Positions 26,970 through 38,259 of a stretch of 39,208 nucleotides of DNA are shown piece by piece (the stretch's first letter is position 1; every line of letters begins with the position of its first letter). Below the pieces are notes generated by a model, which saw nothing but the letters and a program-made list of their open reading frames with translations, made no database searches and was not told where the DNA came from. Location of the stretch: assembly GCA_947623595.1 (NCBI GenBank), contig CANQHC010000020.1:1-39208 (forward strand), in the 5' to 3' direction. A program made the translations under genes and the position numbers. Source of the DNA: an uncultured Clostridia bacterium (GTDB lineage: Bacteria; Bacillota; Clostridia; TANB77; CAG-508).

Positions 26970-28730
26970 ATGTACAGAAATCATAATTGCGGAGAGCTAA
27001 ATATTAAAAATGTAGGAGAGCAAGTAACTATTGCTGGCTGGGTACAAAAGATTAGAAATTTAGGAGCTATGATATTTATAGATTTACGTGATCAATTTGG
27101 AATTACCCAAGTTGTTATTTCTGCTGAAAATAAATCAATTGATAAAACTATATTAGATAATATAGTTACCGAATGTGTTATAAGCGTAGAAGGAAAAGTA
27201 GTGGAGCGTTCTAATAAAAATCCTAAAATGCTTACAGGTGAAATTGAAATAGAAGCAGGTACCATAAAAATCTTAGGAAAGTGTAAAAATGTATTACCTT
27301 TTGAAATTAATTCAGAAAAAGTAGGAGAAGTTAAAGAAGATTTGAGGTTAGAGTATCGTTTCTTAGATTTACGAAATGAAAAATTACATAACACAATTTT
27401 ACTTCGTAGCGAAATAATGAAAACTATTAGAAAGAAAATGGACGAATTGGGATTTGCAGAGATTCAAACACCAATACTTGCAAATTCTTCTCCAGAAGGT
27501 GCAAGAGATTATTTAGTTCCAAGTAGATTGCATCCTGGCGAATTTTATGCACTTCCACAAGCACCACAGCAATTCAAACAATTATTGATGGTTTCAGGTT
27601 TTGATAAATATTATCAAATAGCACCTTGTTTTAGAGATGAAGATCCTAGAGCTGATAGGGCACCAGGTGAATTTTATCAATTAGACTTTGAAATGAGTTT
27701 TGCAGAGCAAGAAGATGTACTTAAAATATTAGGTGAAATCTTTACTACTGTTTTCAAAACTCATACAAATTGGGAAGTAGATGAAACACCATTTAGAAAA
27801 ATTCCATATTTAGAAGCAATGGAAATGTATGGAAGTGACAAGCCTGATTTAAGAAATCCACTTATTATTAAAGATGTAACAAAAGCATTTGAAAAAGTAG
27901 AATTTAATGCTTTCAAAGATAAAGTTGTAAAAGCAATAGTTGTAGAAAATGGTGCAGAACAAGGAAGAAAATTCTTTGATTCTATGACGGAATATGCTAC
28001 TCAAGAAGTTGGAGCAAAGGGGCTAGCCTGGGTAAAGGTAGATAAAGAAAATGTGCTTTCTGGTGGAATTTCAAAATTTATTACGCCAGAGGTTCAAAAA
28101 GTATTAGAAAATGAAATCGGAATGAAGGAAAATACAGCAGTTTTCTTTATGGCAGATGAATTAAAACAAGTTCAAAAAATAGCAGGAGCAATTAGAATTG
28201 AATTGGGAAACAGATTAAATTTATTAGAGCAAAATGTATATCGTTTCTGTTATATAGTAGATTTTCCAATGTATGAACTATCTGATGAAGGTACAATAGA
28301 CTTTAATCATAATCCATTTTCAATGCCACAGGGAGGAATGGAAGCACTAAAAACTAAAAATCCTCTTGACATATTGGCATATCAGTATGATGTTGTATGT
28401 AATGGTTATGAAGTGGCATCAGGAGCAGTTAGAAATCATGATCCTGAACTTATGGTAAAAGCTTTTGAAATAGCAGGATATAGTGAAACGGAAGTAGAAA
28501 ATAGATTTGGAGCTTTATATAATGCATTTCAATATGGCACACCACCTCATGCAGGTGCAGCTCCTGGTTTAGATAGAATGGTAATGTTGGTGGCTGATAG
28601 CAAAAATATTAGAGAAGTAATAGCATTCCCTAAAAACAAAAAAGCTAGAGATTTACTTATGAGAGCACCAAATAAAGTTCAAGAAAAGCAACTAAAAGAT
28701 GTTCATATAAAAGTAGAAGAGGAAAAATAA
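26970..28730 (+). CDS. aspS: Aspartyl-tRNA synthetase
   Basis: Charges tRNA-Asp. The 586 residues show the bacterial layout: OB-fold (VTIAGWVQKIRNLGAMIFIDL), class II core with motif 2 (APCFRDEDPRADRAPGEFYQLD), the inserted GAD domain typical of bacterial AspRS, and motif 3 (GAAPGLDRMVMLVADS). AsnRS is encoded separately nearby, so tRNA-Asn does not require the indirect route, and the enzyme may be strictly tRNA-Asp specific. mnmA starts two bases after its stop, indicating an operon. Confidence 0.97.
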   Translation: MYRNHNCGELNIKNVGEQVTIAGWVQKIRNLGAMIFIDLRDQFGITQVVISAENKSIDKTILDNIVTECVISVEGKVVERSNKNPKMLTGEIEIEAGTIKILGKCKNVLPFEINSEKVGEVKEDLRLEYRFLDLRNEKLHNTILLRSEIMKTIRKKMDELGFAEIQTPILANSSPEGARDYLVPSRLHPGEFYALPQAPQQFKQLLMVSGFDKYYQIAPCFRDEDPRADRAPGEFYQLDFEMSFAEQEDVLKILGEIFTTVFKTHTNWEVDETPFRKIPYLEAMEMYGSDKPDLRNPLIIKDVTKAFEKVEFNAFKDKVVKAIVVENGAEQGRKFFDSMTEYATQEVGAKGLAWVKVDKENVLSGGISKFITPEVQKVLENEIGMKENTAVFFMADELKQVQKIAGAIRIELGNRLNLLEQNVYRFCYIVDFPMYELSDEGTIDFNHNPFSMPQGGMEALKTKNPLDILAYQYDVVCNGYEVASGAVRNHDPELMVKAFEIAGYSETEVENRFGALYNAFQYGTPPHAGAAPGLDRMVMLVADSKNIREVIAFPKNKKARDLLMRAPNKVQEKQLKDVHIKVEEEK

Positions 28731-28732
28731 AA

Positions 28733-29866
28733 ATGCAAAAAAAAATAGATGATGATGGAGTTGAAAATGTGATTTCTCCATCCATATGCAAATCCAAAAA
28801 AAAGCCTAAAGTTTTGCTAGGCATGAGTGGAGGGGTTGATAGTTCCGTTTCTGCTGTATTACTAATGGAAGCGGGGTATGATGTAATTGGAGCAACGATG
28901 CAACTATGGAAAAATGAGGAAGAAGGAGAATCTGGCTTTAGTGCATCTTATGATGCTAAAAGAGTATGTGAAAAGTTGAAAATTCCACATTATACATTGA
29001 ATTGTGAATCTGATTTTCAAAAAAATGTTGTAGATGATTTTATAAACTGCTATAAATGTTGTAAAACTCCAAATCCATGTGTTGAATGTAATAGATATTT
29101 AAAATTTGGAATATTTTATCAAAAAGCTTTAGAACTTGGTTGTGATTATATTGCATCAGGCCACTATGCTAAAACAGAATATTCAGAAGAATATAAATCA
29201 TATGTAATAAAGAAGTCAAAAGCAGATAAAAAGGATCAAACTTATTTTTTATATGATATAAAAAAAGAAGTAATACCTAAAATTTTATTTCCATTAGAAA
29301 ATTTTGAAAATAAAGAAGAAATAAGAGCAATTGCAGAAAAATATGATTTGCAGGTTGCCCATAAAAAAGATAGTCAAGAAGTTTGTTTTATAGCAGATGA
29401 TAATTATGGAAAATTTTTAACACAAAAAGCAAATCTAACTCCAAAACCTGGAAATATAGTACTAAAAGATGGAACTATTTTAGGAACTCATAAGGGGTTA
29501 ATCTATTATACTATAGGGCAAAGAAAAGGCTTAGGTGTTTCATACAAAGAACCACTTTATGTATTAAAGTTAGATGAAGAAAAAAATGAAGTAATTGTAG
29601 GCTTGGAACAAGATTTATATACTAATGAATTACAAGCAGAGAAATTAAATTTTTTATTAGATATAGACCTATCAAAAGAAATAGAAGTAATGGCAAAAGT
29701 ACGATATCGTGCTAAAGAAGCTAAAGCAATTTTAAAAATAAATCAAGATTCAAAAACAATAGCAGATGTTGTTTTTGAAGAATCTCAAAGAGCAATAACA
29801 CCAGGGCAATCAATTGTTTTTTACATAGATGATGTGCTTTTAGGTGGCGGAAAAATAAAAAAATAA
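28733..29866 (+). CDS. mnmA: tRNA-specific 2-thiouridylase MnmA
   Basis: Thiolates U34 in tRNAs for Lys, Glu and Gln. The 377 residues have an N-terminal PP-loop ATPase (LGMSGGVDSSVSA, about 33-46), the catalytic cysteines in the segment TPNPCVECNRYLKFG and at KDSQEVCFI, and C-terminal beta-barrel domains (TIGQRKGLGV, LDEEKNEVIVG). A 30-residue N-terminal extension precedes the usual start, and the ATG lies only two bases after aspS, so translational coupling is likely. Confidence 0.95.
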   Translation: MQKKIDDDGVENVISPSICKSKKKPKVLLGMSGGVDSSVSAVLLMEAGYDVIGATMQLWKNEEEGESGFSASYDAKRVCEKLKIPHYTLNCESDFQKNVVDDFINCYKCCKTPNPCVECNRYLKFGIFYQKALELGCDYIASGHYAKTEYSEEYKSYVIKKSKADKKDQTYFLYDIKKEVIPKILFPLENFENKEEIRAIAEKYDLQVAHKKDSQEVCFIADDNYGKFLTQKANLTPKPGNIVLKDGTILGTHKGLIYYTIGQRKGLGVSYKEPLYVLKLDEEKNEVIVGLEQDLYTNELQAEKLNFLLDIDLSKEIEVMAKVRYRAKEAKAILKINQDSKTIADVVFEESQRAITPGQSIVFYIDDVLLGGGKIKK

Positions 29867-29867
29867 G

Positions 29868-29897
29868 CATCATAATATTTATTATGATGTTTATTTT
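29868..29897 (+). terminator. Terminator of the aspS-mnmA operon
   Basis: CATCATAAT (29868-29876) / ATTATGATG (29881-29889), loop ATTT, followed by a T-rich run. Confidence 0.75.
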
Positions 29898-29927
29898 TTG
29901 ATATTTAGTAATAAAAATATTTTTTTC

Positions 29928-29956
29928 TTGACAATTACAAACATTAGTTTTATAAT
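29928..29956 (+). promoter_or_regulatory. Consensus promoter of the gene at 30022
   Basis: TTGACA (29928-29933), 17 bases, TATAAT (29951-29956): full consensus. Confidence 0.8.
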
Positions 29957-30021
29957 AATGAGCATAATAAATGCATAAACTTATTTCTCACAGTTTTAAA
30001 ATGAAAAAAGGAGGTATATCT

Positions 30022-30258
30022 ATGCAGGATAAAGCAAATTTAGAGATATTTTTGAAAGAATTAGAAGAACTGTTAAATGAAATAAGAAAAGAACAAATAA
30101 AAATAGGAAAAAATGTAGATGAATATCACAAAGTAAATATGAGAAATTTTGACAGGCTAAAAATTTTTAATGAAATTTGTGATATGACTAACCAAATATT
30201 TGAAAGAAGAATTTGTAATATAGAAGAAGCATTAAAAGAATTAATAAAAAAACAATAA
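30022..30258 (+). CDS. Unknown 78-residue helical protein
   Basis: Family not recognised. The start at 30022 is chosen because AAAGGAGG lies eight bases upstream; the longer frame from 29971 has no such site. The product is predicted wholly alpha-helical and highly charged (FLKELEELLNEIRKEQIKIG, later ICNIEEALKELIKKQ), with heptad-like leucine/isoleucine spacing that suggests a coiled coil. It lies between mnmA and pyrG with its own consensus promoter. Confidence 0.75.
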   Translation: MQDKANLEIFLKELEELLNEIRKEQIKIGKNVDEYHKVNMRNFDRLKIFNEICDMTNQIFERRICNIEEALKELIKKQ

Positions 30259-30273
30259 AAAGTAAAAAAAGCA

Positions 30274-30303
30274 TTTACAAAATTACTAAAAAAATGATAT
30301 TAT
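30274..30303 (+). promoter_or_regulatory. Promoter of pyrG
   Basis: TTTACA (30274-30279), 18 bases, TATTAT (30298-30303). The predicted transcript starts at about 30310-30312, immediately before the terminator-like hairpin. Confidence 0.5.
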
Positions 30304-30312
30304 ATTAACATG

Positions 30313-30364
30313 ATAGATTTAAAAAAAACCCCTTATAGGTAGTTTTTTTAAATCTATTTTTTTG
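30313..30364 (+). promoter_or_regulatory. Attenuator-like terminator in the pyrG leader
   Basis: ATAGATTTAAAAAAA (30313-30327) pairs with TTTTTTTAAATCTAT (30343-30357); the loop carries CCCC and a GG, and a T run follows. It lies at the very 5' end of the predicted pyrG transcript, about 130 bases before the gene. In Bacillus pyrG, low CTP causes G addition at the transcript start and blocks a similar leader terminator through a C-rich stretch. The CCCC here is suggestive, but I do not see a G-run start site. Confidence 0.6.
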
Positions 30365-30471
30365 TTTTATAGGAAAAATCACTAGATTTTTCTGGAACAA
30401 CAAGGAAAGTTATAAGTTTACTTAAAATATACACTGAAAATATTTTGGTAAATTTGATTAAAAACAAATAA

Positions 30472-32097
<1,626 letters not shown>

Positions 32098-32133
32098 AAA
32101 TGTGAAAATAATGTGAAAAATTTATTTACTTAC

Positions 32134-32160
32134 TTGACATTTATATAAATAGGGTATAAA
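32134..32160 (+). promoter_or_regulatory. Promoter of groESL
   Basis: TTGACA (32134-32139) and TATAAA (32155-32160) with a short 15-base spacer; the CIRCE element begins four bases later, the usual arrangement for HrcA-controlled promoters. Confidence 0.6.
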
Positions 32161-32163
32161 GTA

Positions 32164-32190
32164 TTAGCAGTCTTCAAAGAAGACTGCTAA
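32164..32190 (+). promoter_or_regulatory. CIRCE operator variant controlling groESL
   Basis: Arms TTAGCAGTC (32164-32172) and GACTGCTAA (32182-32190) with exactly nine bases between them. The CIRCE consensus is TTAGCACTC-N9-GAGTGCTAA. Here the seventh base of the left arm and its partner in the right arm are both changed, preserving symmetry. CIRCE is bound by the heat-shock repressor HrcA. The hrcA gene is not in this window. Confidence 0.9.
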
Positions 32191-32227
32191 TTTTAACCAC
32201 TAAATATACTAAAAAAGGCTAGATTAG

Positions 32228-32572
<345 letters not shown>

Positions 32573-32636
32573 TAACTATATAGTAGGTTTATAGGTAAAG
32601 CCTAAAAAAACCTAAATATAAAAATAAGGAATGTGA

Positions 32637-34274
<1,638 letters not shown>

Positions 34275-34284
34275 TATGATGTTA

Positions 34285-34318
34285 AAAAGTCATTATCAAG
34301 CAATTGGTAATGGCTTTT
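34285..34318 (+). terminator. Terminator of groESL
   Basis: AAAAGTCATTA / TAATGGCTTTT with one G-T pair and a 12-base loop, 11 bases after the groEL stop. Confidence 0.75.
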
Positions 34319-34333
34319 ATGCATAAATATGGA

Positions 34334-34362
34334 TTGTATATTATAAGAATATATGATATAAT
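34334..34362 (+). promoter_or_regulatory. Promoter of a tiny transcription unit
   Basis: TTGTAT (34334-34339), 17 bases, TATAAT (34357-34362). Predicted start near 34369. Confidence 0.6.
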
Positions 34363-34383
34363 TCTTGTACATCTTGTTTTGCT

Positions 34384-34455
34384 ATGCGGTATCCAATTAT
34401 TATGTACATATGGAGTGTGGTTGCAGCAGTTGGAATTTTCGGAGCATTAATTTAA
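34384..34455 (+). CDS. Possible 23-residue hydrophobic peptide, second codon CGG
   Basis: Within the approximately 140-base transcript between groEL and mtaB there is an ATG (34384) opening 23 codons. It starts MRYPIIMYIW and ends in a hydrophobic SVVAAVGIFGALI, which would form one short membrane helix. The second codon is CGG, otherwise avoided here. There is no ribosome binding site. The unit may instead be a small RNA, with the frame fortuitous. Confidence 0.35.
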   Translation: MRYPIIMYIWSVVAAVGIFGALI

Positions 34456-34480
34456 AAAATTCATGTAAGCCAAAAACTTG

Positions 34481-34508
34481 ACCTCTCCTTAAATAAAGGA
34501 GGGGTTTA
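34481..34508 (+). terminator. Terminator of the tiny transcription unit
   Basis: ACCTCTCCTT (34481-34490) / AAGGAGGGGT (34496-34505), one T-G pair, loop AAATA, then TTT. The stem presents both SD-like and anti-SD-like sequence. Confidence 0.8.
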
Positions 34509-34575
34509 ATTGTATAAAATTTTAAAATAAATAGTGTATAAAGAAATATAAAATGACTGAAAGGCAGTAATAATT

Positions 34576-35957
34576 ATGGAAGAAATTAGAATAAAAAAAA
34601 CAGTGGCTTTTTGTACTCTTCGGATGTAAAGTAAATCAATATGAAACAAATGCAATGATGCAAAAAATGTTAGAAGCGGGATTTGAAATTAAAGATTTTG
34701 AAGAAAAAGCAGATGTATATATTATAAATACTTGTACAGTTACAAATATGGCAGATAAAAAATCCAGACAAATGTTAAGAAGAGTAAAAGAAATTAATCC
34801 AAAATCTATTGTAGTGGCAGTACGGTTGCTATGCACAAATTGCTAAAAAAGAGCTAGAAAAGGTTGAAGAGATAGATTTAATATTAGGAATTAATGAAAA
34901 AAAAGACATAGTAAAATATATAGAAGAGGCTATGAAATATGATATAGAAACAAACTGCATATTACAGGTTTCAGATGTTGAAAATCAAAAAGAATTTTTA
35001 GATTTTGGAGCAGTTACATTTACTGAAAAAACTAGAGCTGTGATAAAAGTTCAAGATGGTTGTAATCAATTTTGCTCGTACTGTATTATTCCATATGCTA
35101 GGGGACGTATTAGAAGCAGAAAACCAAAAAGTGTAATAGATGAAATTAGTAAAATAAGTAAGCAAGGAATAAAAGAAGTTGTAATTACTGGAATTCATCT
35201 AGCATCTTATGGAAAAGATTTCTCTGAAACAGATATAAAAGAAATTGCTGAAAGTGGTCATTTTAATATAACGAATAATCAATATAAATTAATTAATTTA
35301 TTAGAAGATATACAGCAAATAGATGAAATTAAAAGAATTAGACTTGGTTCATTAGAACCAACTTTAATTACAGAAGAATTTGTACAAAGGCTATCAAAAC
35401 TTTCAAAAATATGTGATCAATTTCATTTATCTTTACAAAGTGGATGCAACGAAACCCTAAAAAGAATGAATAGAAAATATTCTACAGAAGAATTTGAAAA
35501 AGGAGTAAATTTATTAAGACATGCTTTCAAAAATGTTCATCTTACAACTGATATTATTGTTGGATTTCCAGGAGAAACACAAGAAGAATTTGAAATCACT
35601 TATGAATTTTTGAAAAGAATTAAATTTTATAAAATGCATGTCTTCAAGTATTCACCTAGAAAAGGAACAATTGCAGAAAAAATGCCAAATCAGGTAGATG
35701 GAAATATAAAAGAAGAAAGAAGCAAAAGGCTAATAGAAATTTCAAATGAAAGTGAAAAATATTATCAAGAAAAATATATAGGTAAGCAAGTAGATGTTTT
35801 AATAGAAGATCGTGAGGGAGAATATTTTAGAGGACATACTACTAATTATATGGTAGTAAAAGTAAAATCAGATGAAAATTTGGAAAATACAATTCAAAAA
35901 GTTCAAGTAATAAACTCGGAAAATTTGGAATTAATAGGAACTAACCTTGATTTTTAA
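34576..35957 (+). CDS. mtaB: tRNA methylthiotransferase MtaB, needs two +1 shifts at CGG
   Basis: Radical-SAM enzyme that converts t6A37 to ms2t6A37 in tRNA. The frame from ATG 34576 is broken twice. Codon 16 is CGG (34621-34623), followed two codons later by TAA; skipping the C gives GGA and restores TLGCKVNQYE. A second in-frame CGG (34823-34825) would lead to TAA at 34844; skipping its C gives GGT and restores VGCYAQIAKKE. Both sites sit directly before a ligand cysteine of the N-terminal iron-sulphur cluster. With both shifts the protein is 459 residues and complete: NTCTVTN, radical-SAM CNQFCSYC, SLQSGCNETLKRMNR, and a C-terminal TRAM-like domain. No other lesion is visible. Start uses a weak AAAGG site. 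Recoding at CGG, pseudogene and sequence error are the options. Confidence 0.9.
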
Positions 35958-36019
35958 GGAAACATAGTATATAATTTTATCCGTATAAAAACGTATACAA
36001 GGAAGGAATGATAGTAGCA

Positions 36020-37774
36020 ATGAAAGCAATTGAAATCAGAAACAAATATTTAGAATTTTTTAAAGCACATGGACATAGTGTAATTCCAAGTGCACCATTA
36101 ATACCAGAAAACGATCCATCTGTATTATTTACTACAGCTGGTATGCAACCATTAGTACCATATTTGTTAGGAGAAAAACATCCCGCGGGTATACGTCTTA
36201 CAGATTATCAAAAATGTCTTCGTACGAATGACATTGATGAAGTTGGTGATAATCGTCATCTAACATTTTTTGAGATGCTTGGAAACTGGTCTTTAGGAGA
36301 TTATTTTAAAGAAGAAGCAATTAGCATGAGCTATGAGTTTTTAACAAAAGAGTTAGGAATTGATCCTAGCAAATTATCTGTTACATGTTTTGCAGGAGAT
36401 GGGGATGCTCCAAAAGATACTGTGGCAGCAGAAGCATGGAAAAAAGCAGGAATCCCAGAAGAAAGAATTTATTTCTATGGAAAAGATAATAACTGGTGGA
36501 TAGCAGGAGAAGACGGACCTTGTGGACCAGATACAGAAATGTTTTTAGACACAGGAAAACCAGCATGTTCAGATGATTGTCAACCATCTTGCGATTGTGG
36601 TAAATATGTAGAAATATGGAATGACGTATTTATGGAATATTATAAGGCAAAAGATGGGAGTATAACAAAGTTAAAGCAACAAAATGTGGATACTGGTCTT
36701 GGTCTAGAAAGAATGGCAATGTTATTACAGGGAAAAGAAACTCCTTTTGATACAGAACTATTTTTACCAGTAATGGAAAAATTGAAAGAGTTATCAAAAG
36801 TAGATAATATAGAAAGTAGAAGAATAGTTGCAGAACATTTACGTGCTAGTATAATGGTTATTTCAGATGGAGGAAGGCCAAGCAACATTGATAGAGGTTA
36901 TGTATTAAGAAGGTTAATTAGAAGAATGACAAGACATCTAAACAAACTACAAATAGATCTAAATGAGCTTGGAAATTTAATTGACCTATATATAGAAAAC
37001 TTAAAAGAAATGTATCCAGAATTAGAGCAAAATAGAGCAACAATTAAAGAAATTATACTTAATGAAAAGGATAAATTCATCAAGACTTTATCACACGGAG
37101 AAAAGGAATTTGAGAAAGTTGTTGCAAAAGCAAAGAAAGAAAATAAAACAGTAATAGATGGATATACTATATTTAAGTTATATGAAACTTATGGTTTCCC
37201 TCCAGAAATCACATCAGATTTAGCAAAAGAACAGGGATTTTCAATAGACTTAACAGAATTTGATAAATTATTTAAAGAACATCAAGAAAAATCTAGACTA
37301 GGAAGTGAACAAAAATTCAAAGGTGGTTTAGCAGAACAAAATGAGCAAACTACTAAATATCATACAGCTACTCACTTATTACATAAAGCTCTTCAAATAG
37401 TACTAGGAGAACATGCAAAACAAAATGGTTCAAATATTACTGTTGAAAGATTGAGATTTGACTTTACACATCCAGAAAAAATGACACCGGAGCAATTAAA
37501 ACAAGTAGAAGATATTGTTAATGAACAAATAAAACGTGATTTACCAGTAACTTGCGAAGAGATGACATTGGAGGAAGCAAAAAAATCAGGAGCCACAGGA
37601 TTATTTGAAAATAAATATGGAGAAAAAGTAAAAGTATACACAATAGGTGACTTCAGCAAAGAAATTTGTGGAGGCCCACACGTAACTCATACAGGAGAAT
37701 TAGGACATTTCAAAATAAAGAAAGAAGAATCTAGTTCTGCAGGAGTTAGAAGAATAAAAGCAATATTAGAATAA
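36020..37774 (+). CDS. alaS: Alanyl-tRNA synthetase, short form lacking the C-Ala domain
   Basis: Charges tRNA-Ala. The 584 residues hold the class II catalytic domain (FFKAHGHSVIPSAPLIP, FTTAGMQPLVPYLLGE, NRHLTFFEMLGNWSLGDYF, GLGLERMAM), the tRNA-recognition helices and the editing domain (HTATHLLHKAL and CGGPHVTHTGE). The polypeptide stops right after the editing domain (SSAGVRRIKAILE), so the usual C-terminal oligomerisation/C-Ala region, about 280 residues in most bacteria, is absent. No extension of it is seen in any frame downstream. ATG 36020 preferred over 36008, which abuts the AAGGA site. Follows mtaB by about 60 bases. Confidence 0.95.
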   Translation: MKAIEIRNKYLEFFKAHGHSVIPSAPLIPENDPSVLFTTAGMQPLVPYLLGEKHPAGIRLTDYQKCLRTNDIDEVGDNRHLTFFEMLGNWSLGDYFKEEAISMSYEFLTKELGIDPSKLSVTCFAGDGDAPKDTVAAEAWKKAGIPEERIYFYGKDNNWWIAGEDGPCGPDTEMFLDTGKPACSDDCQPSCDCGKYVEIWNDVFMEYYKAKDGSITKLKQQNVDTGLGLERMAMLLQGKETPFDTELFLPVMEKLKELSKVDNIESRRIVAEHLRASIMVISDGGRPSNIDRGYVLRRLIRRMTRHLNKLQIDLNELGNLIDLYIENLKEMYPELEQNRATIKEIILNEKDKFIKTLSHGEKEFEKVVAKAKKENKTVIDGYTIFKLYETYGFPPEITSDLAKEQGFSIDLTEFDKLFKEHQEKSRLGSEQKFKGGLAEQNEQTTKYHTATHLLHKALQIVLGEHAKQNGSNITVERLRFDFTHPEKMTPEQLKQVEDIVNEQIKRDLPVTCEEMTLEEAKKSGATGLFENKYGEKVKVYTIGDFSKEICGGPHVTHTGELGHFKIKKEESSSAGVRRIKAILE

Positions 37775-37781
37775 CATATAT

Positions 37782-37844
37782 ATGGACGAGGAAGGAGGGA
37801 AGAGCCAATATAATAATAATTTTTTTGGCTCGACTATTAAATGA
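37782..37844 (+). CDS. Possible 20-codon leader ORF coupled to the HIT gene
   Basis: ATG at 37782 opens 20 codons (MDEEGGKSQYNNNFFGSTIK) ending at TGA 37842-37844, overlapping the HIT start codon as ATGA. It has no ribosome binding site of its own, but lies seven bases after the alaS stop and could be read by reinitiation. The same stretch also forms the hairpin described in the next entry. Confidence 0.3.
   Translation: MDEEGGKSQYNNNFFGSTIK
37794..37831 (+). promoter_or_regulatory. Displaced ribosome binding site bridged by a hairpin
   Basis: GGAGGG (37794-37799) is far from the HIT ATG (37841), but between them GAGCCAA (37802-37808) pairs with TTGGCTC (37825-37831). Folding would leave about ten bases between SD and start, an ideal spacing. 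No other SD precedes the HIT gene. Confidence 0.45.
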
Positions 37845-38188
37845 ATGATTGTATTTTTTGTAAAATTATAAAAGGAGAAATTCCATCGGAAAAAGTATAT
37901 GAGGATGATGATATTTTAGCTTTTAAAGACATACAGCCAGCAGCTCCAATTCATGTTTTAGTAATACCTAAAAAACATATTTCTACTTTAATGGAAATAG
38001 AAGATGAAGACACAGAATTAATGGGAAAAATAATACAAACTACAAAAAAAATAGCCAAACAATTAAATATCGAAGAAAATGGATTTAGATTAATTGCTAA
38101 TTGTGGTCCAGATTCAGGACAAGAAGTAATGCATATTCATTTTCATTTACTAGCAGGGAGAAAAATGGGACCTAAAATTATCTCATAA
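37841..38188 (+). CDS. HIT-family (Hint-like) nucleotide hydrolase
   Basis: Small HIT protein (115 residues) hydrolysing adenosine phosphoramidate-type nucleotides; exact substrate unknown. It shows the canonical start DCIFCKIIKGEIPSEKVYEDD (two zinc-type cysteines in CIFC), the HVLVIPKKHI segment and the catalytic histidine triad MHIHFHLLAGRKM near the C-terminus. The start codon lacks a nearby ribosome binding site and may be reached through a hairpin or a coupled leader ORF. Downstream of alaS in the same direction. Confidence 0.95.
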   Translation: MNDCIFCKIIKGEIPSEKVYEDDDILAFKDIQPAAPIHVLVIPKKHISTLMEIEDEDTELMGKIIQTTKKIAKQLNIEENGFRLIANCGPDSGQEVMHIHFHLLAGRKMGPKIIS

Positions 38189-38259
38189 GTATGGATTATT
38201 GCTAAAAAGTATGTTATAATTATAATAAGTATATATGGAGAATTATAGGAGGTATCAAT

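Noticed and set aside
34618..34630. An RF2-like programmed shift driven by a stop codon (CTT before the break and TAA nearby in mtaB)
   Set aside because: The stop is two codons after the CGG, the other three sites have no stop close by, and no upstream SD-like stimulator is consistently placed.
34615..34850. Stop-codon read-through or selenocysteine in mtaB
   Set aside because: The stops are TAA and the downstream conserved sequence is in a different frame, so read-through cannot restore it.
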